The notes under the pieces were generated by a model. That model was not told where the DNA came from and made no database searches. It was given only the letters and a program-made list of their open reading frames with translations. From Entoloma clypeatum (Eukaryota; Basidiomycota; Agaricomycetes; Agaricales; Entolomataceae), in the NCBI GenBank assembly GCA_963565915.1, contig OY751489.1:3968001-4032000 (forward strand): a DNA stretch of 64,000 nt. Reading direction: 5' to 3'. The first letter of the stretch is position 1, and every line of letters starts with the position of its first letter. Shown piece by piece: positions 49,442-59,112 of this stretch. The position numbers and the translations under genes were made by a program.

Positions 49442-49663
49442 TCATTGGCACGGGTCGTGATAACCAGGCCTGGGCTTGGGCCCGATGTGCGCGCAACACC
49501 TGGTCTCGCACCGTCCAGCCTCCGGATCGAAAAGTTTGCAAGGAGTGCCAGCTGAACAAATGCCATCCCGTGCTTTCACTACCGCTGGGAGTCGCAAATC
49601 CAATTCAAAGGTGTTCACAACACACAGAGAGATGGAAAAGAGAAGAATAGGGGAGAAGTGCAT
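49442..49663 (-). CDS. small secreted cysteine-rich peptide, copy 3 (73 aa)
   Basis: A single exon. The signal peptide is HFSPILLFSISLCVVNTFE; the mature part starts LDLRLPAVVKARDGIC with C-x5-C-x9-C-x3-CC-x14-C, and ends DPCQ and TGATGA. It is a close paralog of the gene at 43964 (same start context, promoter and cysteines) and a distant one of the gene at 4129. Beyond the stop a second frame runs RANDDGTSHCPICNDLPRPE up to a CTG|GTGAGT donor, so alternative splicing to a longer form cannot be excluded. Confidence 0.7.
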   Translation of the reverse strand: MHFSPILLFSISLCVVNTFELDLRLPAVVKARDGICSAGTPCKLFDPEAGRCETRCCAHIGPKPRPGYHDPCQ

Positions 49664-49737
49664 GGCGAGATCGTTTATATATCGCAGTGGGAGAGCAAAG
49701 TAACTGGGGTACTTGTTTCTGCAGACGACGAATGCCT

Positions 49738-49744
49738 ACTTATA
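49738..49744 (-). promoter_or_regulatory. TATA box of Cys-rich peptide gene, copy 3
   Basis: The minus strand reads GGCGTATAAGTAGGCATTC, 75-81 nt upstream of the ATG. Same element as in copy 2. Confidence 0.65.
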
Positions 49745-49960
49745 CGCCAAATGAACGTAACGACACTCGTGGGTGACGACGAAGGTCTCCGATCCCCGGC
49801 ACTGACCGTTTGCTAGATCTAGTACACCTGGTCTTGCGCCTGGTGTTTGAAGGAGCAGAATATGATGTGCGTAACCCAACTTGAACATTACGTACTGGAG
49901 AGACGAATTCCGAGTTCGAGTTTCCGAGTTCAGAACTCGGTCTTTCCAGACGGCCCCCGC

Positions 49961-50432
49961 AAACTTTTTCGCGACACGGTGATCGCCAGCTGAGTTTGAA
50001 TTTCATGTCACATCACGTGCTATTCAGAACCAAGGCCAAATCGTTCGTTTTTGTGGCACCCATCTATCGTGCTCACGGCGATGGCTGGCTGAGTCTAAAC
50101 CCTTCTTCAACCATCAATGTCAATGTCAATGCATCAATACATCAACACTTCTCGCAGCACCATCTATCGTGCCCGTACTCCGATATTGTCCGGTTTATGT
50201 GCCGTTCAATCCTGCTATGTTGCGTTTCATCAAACATCCCATCTATCATGCTCACTGGCTCGCTCGGTTCCACCAGTGTTGCTTGTTGCATGACTGCATC
50301 CAATCTTGCATACTGTATGCTCCTTGTCCTGCCCCAAGATACTTAAGTTAGCTCAATATTCCAAGATTGTGCAAGCAGTTTCATCATTCTATATGGTGTA
50401 GTACATATCAGGAAGACCTCCGTGCTCAGTCT
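49961..50432. other. spacer with short direct repeats
   Basis: CACCCATCTATCGTGCTCAC, CACCATCTATCGTGCCCGTA and CCCATCTATCATGCTCACTG recur at 50058, 50158 and 50239, and TCAATG is repeated at 50112-50132. No gene is seen. Confidence 0.4.
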
Positions 50433-50915
50433 TCACCAAAATTCCACAGGCCCATCCAGAATATGGATCTTGTTTATGTAGAAGTGATAATCCTATCCAA
50501 TAGCACAGTCAGTCTCTGATCTTTTCCTCAAGTGGGAACTCACCACAATGCCATCATCTTGTGAACGGCCTGACCTCTCAGTTACTGGAGGCAATTTATT
50601 ACCCAGTATCACCCCATGAACAACAAACACAATCTCCTTGAGTCCTGCAGAATCTGAGTCAGAAGCAGGGCTCACAAGGTGCCAACACATGAGCTGTGGC
50701 GTTTCAATGATCTGGGTCATTGGGTCTGCATTTTCAGCCTTGAAAGCAATATGTTAGCTGTTTGAGTGGATGGTGAATTGCCTCACATAGCTGGCAAGGC
50801 ACCTATCATGTCCAGACACATTCTCACTTGCAATCTGTTCCAGTAATAAGCCTGGGGTAAAGCTTGTCAATTCTCCTATGGTGGTTGACACTCCTTTCAC
50901 ACTTTCTCAATGTTG

Positions 50916-50920
50916 TAGTT
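50916..50920. other. target-site duplication TAGTT, left copy
   Basis: TAGTT directly precedes the left LTR. The same five bases follow the right LTR at 57525-57529. Confidence 0.9.
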
Positions 50921-51309
50921 TGTTATGCTTAACAAACCGTTCCAAGGTTCGGGCAGAGTATGCAGGAAAGTGGAAAGGCGAAGAGCAAAGTGATTGCTAA
51001 ATCTAAGGAATGTAGCTATGGTACATGGGGTTTATATAGTACTGGCTATGAGCGGTAGCAAGTGAGTCAGTAGCTGCGGAAGGCAGTGCGGATGAGTCAG
51101 TAACTGCGGAAAGGCAGTGCAAAGTGAGTCAGACGACTGCGGACTGAGTAATCTCTACTGCGGAGTGCGAGTCAGCGTGGGAGCGAAGTATACTAAAGGA
51201 GAATGGTAGAGTAAAGGTAAATGAGTAAGCAGTCCGATGAGTCAAAGAAATGATGAAGGTACAATGCAAGGGAAAAGTGCGTAACATACAAACCGGTAAG
51301 TCCGTAACA
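50921..51309 (-). repeat. 3' LTR (left in window)
   Basis: 389 bp from TGTTATGCTTAAC to GTCCGTAACA. In the element's orientation it has TATA (CTATATAAACCCC) and GAGTCA/TGACTC repeats. Confidence 0.92.
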
Positions 51310-51322
51310 TGTTCCCCTCCTC
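51310..51322 (-). other. polypurine tract
   Basis: In the element's orientation GAGGAGGGGAACA directly abuts the 3' LTR start TGTTACGG. Confidence 0.75.
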
Positions 51323-51343
51323 AAGCTCTGTGTCCTCACAGAG

Positions 51344-51706
51344 TCATTGTCCCCATCCTCCAGCATCGTCATTGTTTGTCCAGGCGCCATTCTCCTTGAG
51401 GCTCCAATCGTCGATGAGCTCTTTGTTGATGGCGACGGCGAGCTCGAGACTCCGGACGGCTAGTCGGATGCGCCGGTTTTCAATGACCAGCGTACGGGTG
51501 TAGTTCCCGAGGATCTGTTTTTCTTCGGGGGTTGGTGTGACGGGGAGGTTGGATAAAGAATGGAGGCGGATGTGCATCTGTCGATGCAGGATGTCGGCGA
51601 GCGAGGCTTCTAGCGCGTGGATCTGGTCTCTCATGGAGAGGGCTTCACCCATGAGGGCAGTGATGGCGGGGTTGGTTTCAGTGGATGTGGTGGTGGCGGT
51701 GGACAT
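51344..51706 (-). CDS. third, downstream ORF of the LTR element (120 aa)
   Basis: ATG at 51706, between the pol stop (51829) and the purine tract. It encodes an acidic helical protein (ALMGEALSMRDQIHALEASL, ADILHRQMHIRL) with coiled-coil character and a tail ending NNDDAGGWGQ. Such a 3' frame is not part of standard gag-pol. The frame is open further upstream to 51841 with an earlier ATG. Function unknown; an env-like or antisense-derived origin is not supported, as no signal peptide or membrane helix is seen after the 51706 start. Confidence 0.55.
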   Translation of the reverse strand: MSTATTTSTETNPAITALMGEALSMRDQIHALEASLADILHRQMHIRLHSLSNLPVTPTPEEKQILGNYTRTLVIENRRIRLAVRSLELAVAINKELIDDWSLKENGAWTNNDDAGGWGQ

Positions 51707-51828
51707 GGTGCGGAGGATGTTGGAGAGATAGAGGAAGAATGGAGTAGCTATATTGAAGATGGAGCGGAGAACTCGGTGGGTTTTTGACTGATGAGGTCGA
51801 TGCTGTTGCTGATTTCGACGGGTGTCTT

Positions 51829-54800
51829 TTATCGTGGACACGACGGGTTCTGCCGATGGAAATCACGGATCAAATCTTGAGCGTTCTGAACATTAGCTCG
51901 CGGTTCCCATGTGTTCTCTTCTGGGCCATATCCTTCCCACTGGACGAGGTACTGGATCTTTCTGCGGAACTTTCGAGAATCCAGGATCGTAGACACATGG
52001 TACTCTTCTCGTCCTTCAATGATGATCGGATCAGGGGCTGGTTTCTTTTTCTGGATGGCGTACTTCGGAGTTTCATATGGTGACAACAGGGTCTCGTTGA
52101 ACACAGGGTGAATCATCTTCCAAGTCTTCGGAAGATCAAGAAGGTACGCGCTAGCTCCTTTCTTCTCTAGGACTTTGAATGGTCCATGTCGGAGTGCGTC
52201 AAGTTTCTTTAAGGGGCGATCGGTCCTGATGTTAGTCCCTTCCAGCCACACCTTGTCTCCGATGCGGTAGTTCCGAGATGGACTTCTCCGTGTGTCAACT
52301 GTCTTCTTCATCTGATCCTGTGCTTGTTTCAGCGCGGCATTGGCTTCTTCTCGTGCCTGTTTAAGTTTTTTCAAGAAGTCGTTGGCAGCTGGATTAGTAT
52401 CTTCTAACACGAGCTCTCCCTTCCACGGATGTAAACCGTAGTTGAGGTAGAATGGGGTGTGCTTCGTTGCCTGATGTTCTTTGTCATTGTACTGGAACTC
52501 TGCGATTGCGATCCATTCAGCCCAATCATCCTGTAGATGGTTGACGAAGTTTCATAAGAACGCTTCCGTTTCTTGATGCAATCGCTCGGCCTGTCCATCA
52601 GTCTGTGGGTGGTATGCGGTGGACAGGTTCCTCTTGATCCCTAACATGCGGCAGAGTATCTCCATGAACTTTGCGGCGAACTGCGGTCCCCTATCGCTGA
52701 TGATCTTCTTGGGGATCCCATGAAGTTTCCATATCTGATCCCGATAGATCTTGGCTAATCCTTCAGCCGATAGTTCCACGGTTGTCGGAATGAGGTGAAG
52801 CATCTTTGAATGTCTATCCGTGATGACCAGAATTGCGTTTTTTCCATCAGATTCTGGTATCGGTCCCACGACGTCGATTCCTATGTCTTCCCATGGGTGA
52901 CTTGGTGCTGCATGGGGATGTAGCGGAGCATGTCGCTTTTGTCGGTTAATCTTGTTGTATTGACAAGTGTCGCAACCCTTCACGTACTTCTTCACATTGT
53001 GCAGTATGGTAGGCCACCAGTAGGTGCGAGTGAGGAGTTCATGTGTCCGGTACTGTCCTGGATGTCCAGCCACTGGTGCATTGTGTGACTCGAACATCAA
53101 TTCTTGTCGTAATTGTGGGTCTGGCGGGACATAGACTCGTTCTCCTGCATAGGTGATCCCATTCTCCTGCTGATACCAATGAGGATTCTTTTTTAGACCC
53201 TGGGCTACTTCTGTCTCCATGCGGTTTGAACCCTTGATGCGTGCGATCCACGGATTTTCAATAGTTGTGATGTTTCCAATTTTGATGGGATCAGATGTTT
53301 CACCCCCTTCAAAGAATTGTTCCTCCGTGAACATCTCCATTTGTATCACATCTTCTGATTCCAACCGTTTCAAGAATAGTCCCTCCTTGAGCATTTGGTC
53401 ACTGTTCTGTGGTTCGAGTTCCGCTTCATACCAGGGTAAGCGTGACAGGATGTCCGCTTTTGCATTGGTCTTGCCGGGCACATGCCGTAATTCGAAGTCA
53501 TAGTCTTGTAACTTCATCTTCCAGCGCCGCTGTCGTTGACTTAGGTCCTGAGGACGACGGAAATATTCCAGATTCTTGTGATCGGTCAAGATCTCGAAAC
53601 GTTCCCTGGCTTCAAGCAGATAGTGTCTCCAATCTTTCAATGCTTCCACGACTGCCAGGAGTTCCTTGTCATATATCTCGTAATTCTGTTCGGCCGCGGA
53701 CATGGTCCGCGACGAGAACGCAATGGGGTGCCATTTGTCGTTTTGCTTCTGAGAGAGTACTGCTCCAATTGCATAGCCCGATGCATCGGTTTCAACCCTG
53801 AACTGTCCCTCTGGTTTCGGTAATGCCAAGACTGGTGCCGATGTAATTGCCCATATGAGACCTTCAAAAGCTTGCTGCTCCGTTGGTCCCCAAGTGAATG
53901 CCATACCGCCTGTGAGCGCGGTGAGAGGTTTTGCGATGTTTGAGTACCCTTCAATAAATCGTCGATAGAAGTTAGCAAATCCAAGGAACTTTTGAACTTC
54001 CTTTTTTGATGTGGGTGCTCGCCAGTTTCGAATTGTATCCACCTTCTCGGTTTCCATCTCAACGCGTCCCTCACCAACCACATATCCCAATATAGGACAT
54101 TTCGTTACTTCCCATAAACACTTCTTTTCCTTTAGGAACAAATCATTGTCCGATAGGATCTGTAGGATTTCTTCAGTGTTTCGCGCAAGTTCTTCCTTGG
54201 TTTTACCGATAACCACGATGTCATCCATGTAGATCATGCAGATACGTCGGCGGATCTGGTCCCGGAATAGACTAGCCATCATCCAAGAGAATGTCCCCGG
54301 GGAGTTGCAAAGACCAAAAAACATGACCAATGGTTCGAACAATCCTCGACTGGTGAGGAAGGCAGCTTTCCATTCATCGCCCTCCTTGATCCGGACGTTG
54401 TTATAGCCCCACATGATGTCCATTTTATTGAAGTAGACCGCATCTTTAAGTACGTCCAAGAGATCGGATATTCGTGGGAGTGGGAACTTGTCTTTGACCG
54501 TGAATTTATTGACCATGCGGTAATCTTGTACCAATCTTTTGGAGCCATCCTTCTTGTTGATGAAGAAGCAAGGGGAGGCATAAGGGGATTTGGACGGGCG
54601 GATCTTTCCTGTTGCTAGACCTTCGTCAATGAATGCATCCAATTCTTCTTGTTCCTTTTGTGTCATAGGATATGTATTTCCTCCTAGTTCCTTTGGTGCT
54701 TCCGGTGTAAGTTCGATACCATGGTCCCATTCCCTCTCCTTTGGGATCTTGTCAAAATTCTCTTTCTCGAAAAGATGAGTAAATCGTTCAACATATGAGG

Positions 54801-55437
54801 GTCGTTTGGTTGTGGGAGGTGGTGTGGGAGTGACAGCTTCCAAAATAGGGTCTCCAGGCTTCCATTTCTGATCCGACTTTTTGGGTGCATCTTTGTTGTG
54901 CACCTCAACCATGCGAACCCGGTGTTTGCGACCATTAAGGTTAATCCTGAAATCCGAGTGTTTGGTTTGACATGTTGTTGGGCACCGGTTAAATGTTACC
55001 ACGCCAGTTGTCCAATTGATTGTGGGGTTGTGGTGTACCAACCAGTCATGTCCCAAGAGCATGTCCATTCTCCCAATGTCCAGTACCATTGCTTCCATGG
55101 TTTCCTGATGTGCTCCCAAATCCAGTTTGACTTCGGCAAGTTGGCTCGCTTTCTGTTGTCGATTTGGCGATCCATCCGCATTTAGAATTGCTACGGGCGG
55201 TATTCCTCGCGTGGGGAGGTTCTGTTCGCGTACTATTCTGGGATGGATGCATGTGCGTTCACATCCGCTGTCAACCTCAGGTCGGATAACCTTTGGTCCT
55301 CGTCGTGTCCTGAGCTGAGCTAACAGCCTGATTTCTCGTCTTTTCGGAGGTTTATCTCCCTTCACAATCTTAGTTGACGCAGCGGCTCGCTTGGCAGGGA
55401 TGACATAGGTTCTATTGTCTGCAGTCATACAAGGCAA
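51829..55437 (-). CDS. pol: pol polyprotein: protease, RT, RNase H, integrase, chromodomain (in-frame TGA)
   Basis: The likely start is ATG at 55428. Order: protease (EVDSGCERTC, the DSG active site), reverse transcriptase (DIMWGYNNVRI; YMDDIVV catalytic motif), RNase H (RVETDASGYAIGAVL), integrase zinc finger (HNAPVAGHPGQYR..CDTCQ) and core (IDVVGP, SDRGPQFAAKF, DGQAERLHQETEAF). The C-terminal part has the chromodomain EYHVSTILDSRKFR..WEGYGPEENTWEPR. A TGA at 52552-52554 interrupts the frame just after the integrase core; the reading continues in the same frame with NFVNHLQDDWAEW. CGA is the likely ancestor. Pol is in a different frame from gag and separated from it by ~50 nt, so it would need reinitiation or another recoding. 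Confidence 0.92.
52552..52554 (-). other. in-frame TGA inside pol
   Basis: ..TTC TTA TGA AAC TTC.. on the minus strand; both sides are in the same frame and both are conserved integrase sequence. Confidence 0.9.
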
Positions 55438-55478
55438 GCAAGTCCGTTTAATAGATAAGGGTCACGACTTAGCGTCGT

Positions 55479-56345
55479 TTAATTGGACCCTTCGGGAAAA
55501 TCCTTCTCGTCGGCTTCTAAGATTGTGGTTTCATCATTCTCGGCATCTTCCTCAGACACCTTCCTAACCCTTCCGGAGTTCTTCTTTGGCTTGCGGCAGT
55601 TGCGCGCGATATGGCCTTCTTGGTCACAGTTGAAACACTTGCGACCATCTTTCTTCTTTGGAGTGCTACAGTCTTTAGCCAGATGACTGAAGCGTTGACA
55701 GTTGTAGCAGCGGGCTACTCCTGCTTTGTCGATCTCCATGGCTTTGCCCTGACCACCATAAGTGGTACCTGATCCGGTGCGCATGTCGCCGCCACCTCGG
55801 ATGACCAGGGCGTGTCCTTCCATCTGTCGCCCCTTGTTTCGGATCTCCTTTGCGTAATCGGTGTATGTCTTGCCATCGCTAGCCACTTGTTCAGAGATTC
55901 TGCGGTTGACGTTTTTCTCTAGGATGTATTTCCCAGTTTCTTCGCCAAGGTTTGACAGTCCCAAGAGTTCTTCAAATTCATCCAAGAATTCATCAACAGT
56001 GCGTTTCTCTTGTTTCAGGACTTCGAGTCTCGCTTTGGCAGCGACCGACTTGTTGGCGATGGAGAATCGTGTGGCGATATCATCGGAAAAACCTAGCCAG
56101 GTGATGTTCTCGTTGTCAGCAGTAAGAGCGTCTAACTTGTTGCTGGCCCAGTGTCTGCCGGACCCTTCCATCATGCGGGATAGTACCGCAAGAATCTTCT
56201 GATCGTCTGTGAGGCTGTTTTGGAACCTGATGTATAGTTTGGTGGGTTTCCACCACTCGTCAAAGGTGTATCTGTCCTTGAACATCCCAGGATCCTTGAT
56301 GATCTTGGATGTATCCATTGTTTGTACAGCCGGAGCTTCTGCCAT
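55479..56345 (-). CDS. gag: gag with two CCHC zinc knuckles (288 aa)
   Basis: The ATG at 56345 starts MAEAPAVQTMDTSK. The capsid-type core reads DRYTFDEWWKPTKLYIRFQN and LDEFEELLGLSNLGEE. Two zinc knuckles, CYNCQRFSHLAKDC and CFNCDQEGHIARNC (C-x2-C-x4-H-x4-C), follow. A basic and then acidic tail ends EKDFPEGSN. It forms the particle that packages element RNA. It begins one base after the stop of the long leader frame. Confidence 0.92.
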   Translation of the reverse strand: MAEAPAVQTMDTSKIIKDPGMFKDRYTFDEWWKPTKLYIRFQNSLTDDQKILAVLSRMMEGSGRHWASNKLDALTADNENITWLGFSDDIATRFSIANKSVAAKARLEVLKQEKRTVDEFLDEFEELLGLSNLGEETGKYILEKNVNRRISEQVASDGKTYTDYAKEIRNKGRQMEGHALVIRGGGDMRTGSGTTYGGQGKAMEIDKAGVARCYNCQRFSHLAKDCSTPKKKDGRKCFNCDQEGHIARNCRKPKKNSGRVRKVSEEDAENDETTILEADEKDFPEGSN

Positions 56346-56346
56346 T

Positions 56347-57120
56347 TTAGAGTCTGCAGAGGAGAAGAGGAGTCGGGTTGTTGGGATGAAGATGGGGTTC
56401 GGGATACAGGTAAGGATTGAAAATGAGTCCCTGTTCTAGGCGTCTGTTCGATATCTGACTGCGCGGAGTCAAAAGTAAATTCGTCAGGGGACTCGTCAGC
56501 GGAATCGGTGGCAAAACGTTCAGAGTATTTCCTCTGTAAATCTCTAAGGAATCTCTGTTCCTGCGCGTCTGTTGGTCTCGAGAAGGGGTCAAGTCTCTCG
56601 TTTCGTGCCCAACGGTTGTACTCGGTCTGTTGTTCTTCGGTGGTGAAGTGGGCGTAGATCTGCTGCTTCGAGTAAGACGTGATGATGTGGCTCTGGGATG
56701 TCTTGATGTGAGCGTCCTAATCAATCTTCTGATAACGGTTGTCTGGACACCGATAAACTCTCTGATCTCTGTGATCCGACCTGTCTGAGGTCCTTCTTGA
56801 ATGCGAAAACTTTCAAGTTCATTCTGTCGGGCGTTGTAACGCGCGATCTGGTGTTGCCGAGCAAGATGGATGCTCTCTGCTATCTCGCCGTGGGGGCGAT
56901 GCTCGTCGTTGTCTAGTTCTTCGTCAAGCACCTGCTGTAGGATGTGACGGATCTCCGATTCGATGTACTGCTGGATAAGCGTAAAATCGATACTGTCTCG
57001 AGGACTTAGCTCCTCCTGTCGGGCTTCTGGCGTGCTGAATGGGTTACTGGTGAAGTCTTCAAAGAAGCGCGACGTCTTGACTCGTCTGGTAGTTGCTCTC
57101 TTCGCTCTGGGCGAACCTAA
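56347..57120 (-). other. Met-less open leader frame of the LTR element (~257 codons)
   Basis: From the primer site to one base before the gag ATG the minus strand is open in one frame without any ATG codon. The stop TAA abuts AATGG of gag. The conceptual protein is hydrophilic and helical in part (ELSPRDSIDFTLIQQYIESE, ILQQVLDEELDNDEH) and Arg/Ser/Thr-rich later. It may be a non-AUG-started N-terminal gag part, be joined by splicing, or be chance. Confidence 0.5.
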
Positions 57121-57122
57121 CA

Positions 57123-57133
57123 AGATTTAGCAA
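57123..57133 (-). other. primer binding site of self-priming type
   Basis: In the element's orientation the 5' LTR ends ..CATAACA, then AG, then TTGCTAAATCT. These 11 bases are exactly complementary to AGATTTAGCAA inside the LTR (57219 down to 57209), which lies ~34 nt after the start of the TATA element, where transcription would begin. No tRNA 3'-end match (TGG..) is seen here. Confidence 0.65.
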
Positions 57134-57135
57134 CT

Positions 57136-57524
57136 TGTTATGCTTAACAAACCGTTCCAAGGTTCGGGCAGAGTATGCAGGACAGTGGAAAGGCGAAGAG
57201 CAAAGTGATTGCTAAATCTAAGGAATGTAGCTATGGTACATGGGGTTTATATAGTACTGGCTACGAGCGGTAGCGAGTGAGTCAGTAGCTGCGGAAGGCA
57301 GTGCGGATGAGTCAGTAACTGCGGAAAGGCAGTGCAAAGTGAGTCAGACGACTGCGGACTGAGTAATCTCTACTGCGGAGTGTGAGTCAGCGTGGGAGCG
57401 AAGTATACTAAAGGAGAATGGTAGAGTAAAGGTAAATGAGTAAGCGGTCCGATGAGTCAAAGAAATGATGAAGGTACAATGCAAGGGAAAAGTGCGTAAC
57501 ATACAAACCGGTAAGTCCGTAACA
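57136..57524 (-). repeat. 5' LTR (right in window)
   Basis: 389 bp, paired with the left LTR. In the element's orientation: TATATAAACCCC, predicted RNA start at 57219 (AGATTTAGCAA) and ..GCATAACA end. Confidence 0.92.
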
Positions 57525-57529
57525 TAGTT
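57525..57529. other. target-site duplication TAGTT, right copy
   Basis: Matches 50916-50920 exactly. Confidence 0.9.
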
Positions 57530-57538
57530 CACGTCCAT

Positions 57539-58069
57539 TTTTGTGGCCTCTTCAGCAGTTGTAAGGGTTGAACAGTGTTAAAGTAGCCGCAAGTCTCTGC
57601 TCCTGACGTCCGTTGATTCTACTGAGTTGGCTCTTATCGCTCGCAGGGTCCGAGGTCTGCATTTCCATGCTAACTCCAAGGTGTGGGCCTCTGAGTATGC
57701 GCTGCTCAACTTGATTCGCACCCTTCTGTGCTCCACGCCATATTCTTTGCCTTGCCACCCATTTGTGAGATGGTGCAATTCACCTTGATAGCTCGAACCA
57801 TACCACCAGGACCATCACCGTTCAGTCTGTCCTTCTGATATTTTTCCAGTATAACCTATGACCTGATGACCTCTTCATAAGAGTCGTCTTGCCTGCCATT
57901 TCCACCACCATTCCATTGGCTTTTCTTGCCGTGATGCTACCCTTTGCTGCCGTCGCTGATCATGAAACTGCCACGGATCACATAATTTATCTCGTGCCTG
58001 AGTTCCTTGCTTCGATGTTTTTGCGTACCTCATGCTACAGTCACACAGGTTTGGGCATGCCTCGTCGCC
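57539..58069. other. upstream flank of the disrupted gene
   Basis: No gene is seen. Short frames on both strands lack ATG starts or motifs. Confidence 0.4.
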
Positions 58070-58335
58070 TCCAGTGTTTCAAGGTCCAGTCTGGTCTGGT
58101 TTTTTGCCCAAAAATTTTGAGACCAGAGACCAAGACCAGGTGAGTGGTCTCTCTGAAAAACTAAGACCAGGACCAGTTTAAACTGGTTTTTTGGCCAAAG
58201 AACCGGTTTAAACCTATGAACTGCATAGAACCAGGGGGGGTGGTCTTTGTGTGTTTGAAAAGATGAACCAGGACCACCCCCTGGTTCAGTCTGATCTCAG
58301 CCTTCTTTGTGGTCTTTGAGACTGGACCTTGATAC
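58070..58335. repeat. GACCAG/CTGGTC-rich imperfect palindromic repeat
   Basis: GACCAG and CTGGTC occur many times on both strands (GGTCCAGTCTGGTCTGG, GAGACCAGAGACCAAGACCA, AACTGGTTTTTTGGCC, AACCGGTTTAAACC). This gives dense self-complementarity. No protein. Confidence 0.7.
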
Positions 58336-58924
58336 ACTAGTGGCCTCCCCCTTCAATCTCACCCTGCAGATTCTAGATGCAAACCTGGTCCTGCTAACCT
58401 TGCACATACCATTTGTATTGTCAACAACACTGCACAGTGCCACTTCCCCCACTTGTGCGATGGCAGAAGATCCACTGCAGTTGACGTGGTTAACTGCTTC
58501 CTCCCTTCTCTTCTTATTGTCTGTCTAACACCTGTCTTCCTTAATCCCTGGCCCCCATGGTCATTCCTTTGTTCCACGGCCCCATGTATGCTCACCTGCG
58601 TGAAGGTCGTTGTTAAATAGGTCTCCTGCTTTCAGCATCCATCGCTCCATCGCTCCATCTCCTTGAACTTAGGCCTCCATACCACCTGCTACTCTTTACC
58701 GTTGTCCTCTCTGCTATTTCTCAATACCCCCTAAAGGAAAAGCCATGGCCAAGTCCTCATCCAAGTCATCTCATGCAGGGTTTGTCTCCCTCTTCTCATT
58801 TCCCGCTGTGGCATCTGATGCGTCGCTTGGGTCTTAGCGCTTCCTCAAAACCTGACCTCTGGTCCCACCTGGAGAAAAAGTGAGTATCCCAAGGTTGCTA
58901 CTTCTCACTATGCCTATCTCATGT
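58336..58924. other. spacer between two palindromic repeats
   Basis: A start-like ATGGCCAAGTCCTCATC at 58744 opens only ~30 codons (AKSSSKSSHAGFVSLF). No gene is supported. Confidence 0.35.
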
Positions 58925-59112
58925 AGGGTTCAAAGGTTCAGTCTACATAGACCTGAACCAGACTGGACTGAACTGAAAAATAGACCATGTTGGACTGAAC
59001 CGCAGTCTAAGGTCTATACATTTTAGAAAATTTAGACTGCAGTTCAGTCTAGATTTTTTTTTTTGACTTAGACTGCAAAAAGACCGGTCTAAACAGGTCT
59101 AGACCGGTGTTT
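58925..59112. repeat. AGACTG/CAGTCT-rich imperfect palindromic repeat
   Basis: TAGACC, GGTCTA, GACTGAACTGAA, CAGTCTAAGGTC and GACTGCAGTTCAGTC recur in both orientations. It resembles the 58070-58335 region in design (short 6-bp words and their complements), with a different word. Confidence 0.7.

Larger units (their letters stand above)
49254..49923. repeat. inverted-repeat-flanked unit around Cys-rich peptide copy 3
   Basis: AAACTCGAACTCGGAA at 49254-49269 is the exact reverse complement of 49908-49923. The two 16-bp arms enclose the peptide gene and its promoter. I see no target-site duplication. Confidence 0.5.
49288..49960 (+). repeat. duplicated segment carrying a Cys-rich peptide gene, copy 2
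   Basis: Partner of 43613-44390. It starts at CATTGTGAGTGTGCAGTGCG and ends around CTCGGTCTTTCCAGACG, with one promoter unit deleted relative to the partner. Confidence 0.85.
50921..57524 (-). mobile_element. complete Ty3/gypsy (chromodomain) LTR retrotransposon, 6604 bp
   Basis: Two 389-bp LTRs (TGTTA..TAACA) differ at only about five positions (~98.7 percent identical), and a 5-bp TSD flanks them, so insertion is recent. The element is transcribed from the minus strand: leader frame, gag, pol with PR-RT-RNaseH-IN order and C-terminal chromodomain, then a third small frame. It has a primer site of self-priming type next to the 5' LTR and a purine tract next to the 3' LTR. Pol has one in-frame stop, so this copy is probably not autonomous unless read through. 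Confidence 0.95.
50433..57538 (-). pseudogene. second copy of the unclassified gene, split by an LTR retroelement
   Basis: The start codon and first residues (MDVNY, ATG at 57536-57538) lie to the right of the element. The rest (NIEK, then LLLEQIASENVSGHDRCLAS, TQIIETPQLMCWHLVSPASD and IVFVVHGVILGNKLPPVTE) lies to its left. With the element and one TSD removed, exon 1 gives MDVNYNIEK, matching MDRFYNIDK of the gene at 45791. The insertion falls within the Tyr codon. The left part ends after an intron with HFYINKIHILDGPVEFW and TGA at 50433-50435, shorter than its paralog. The first intron phase also does not fit perfectly, so the gene may have been decaying before the insertion. Confidence 0.7.
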
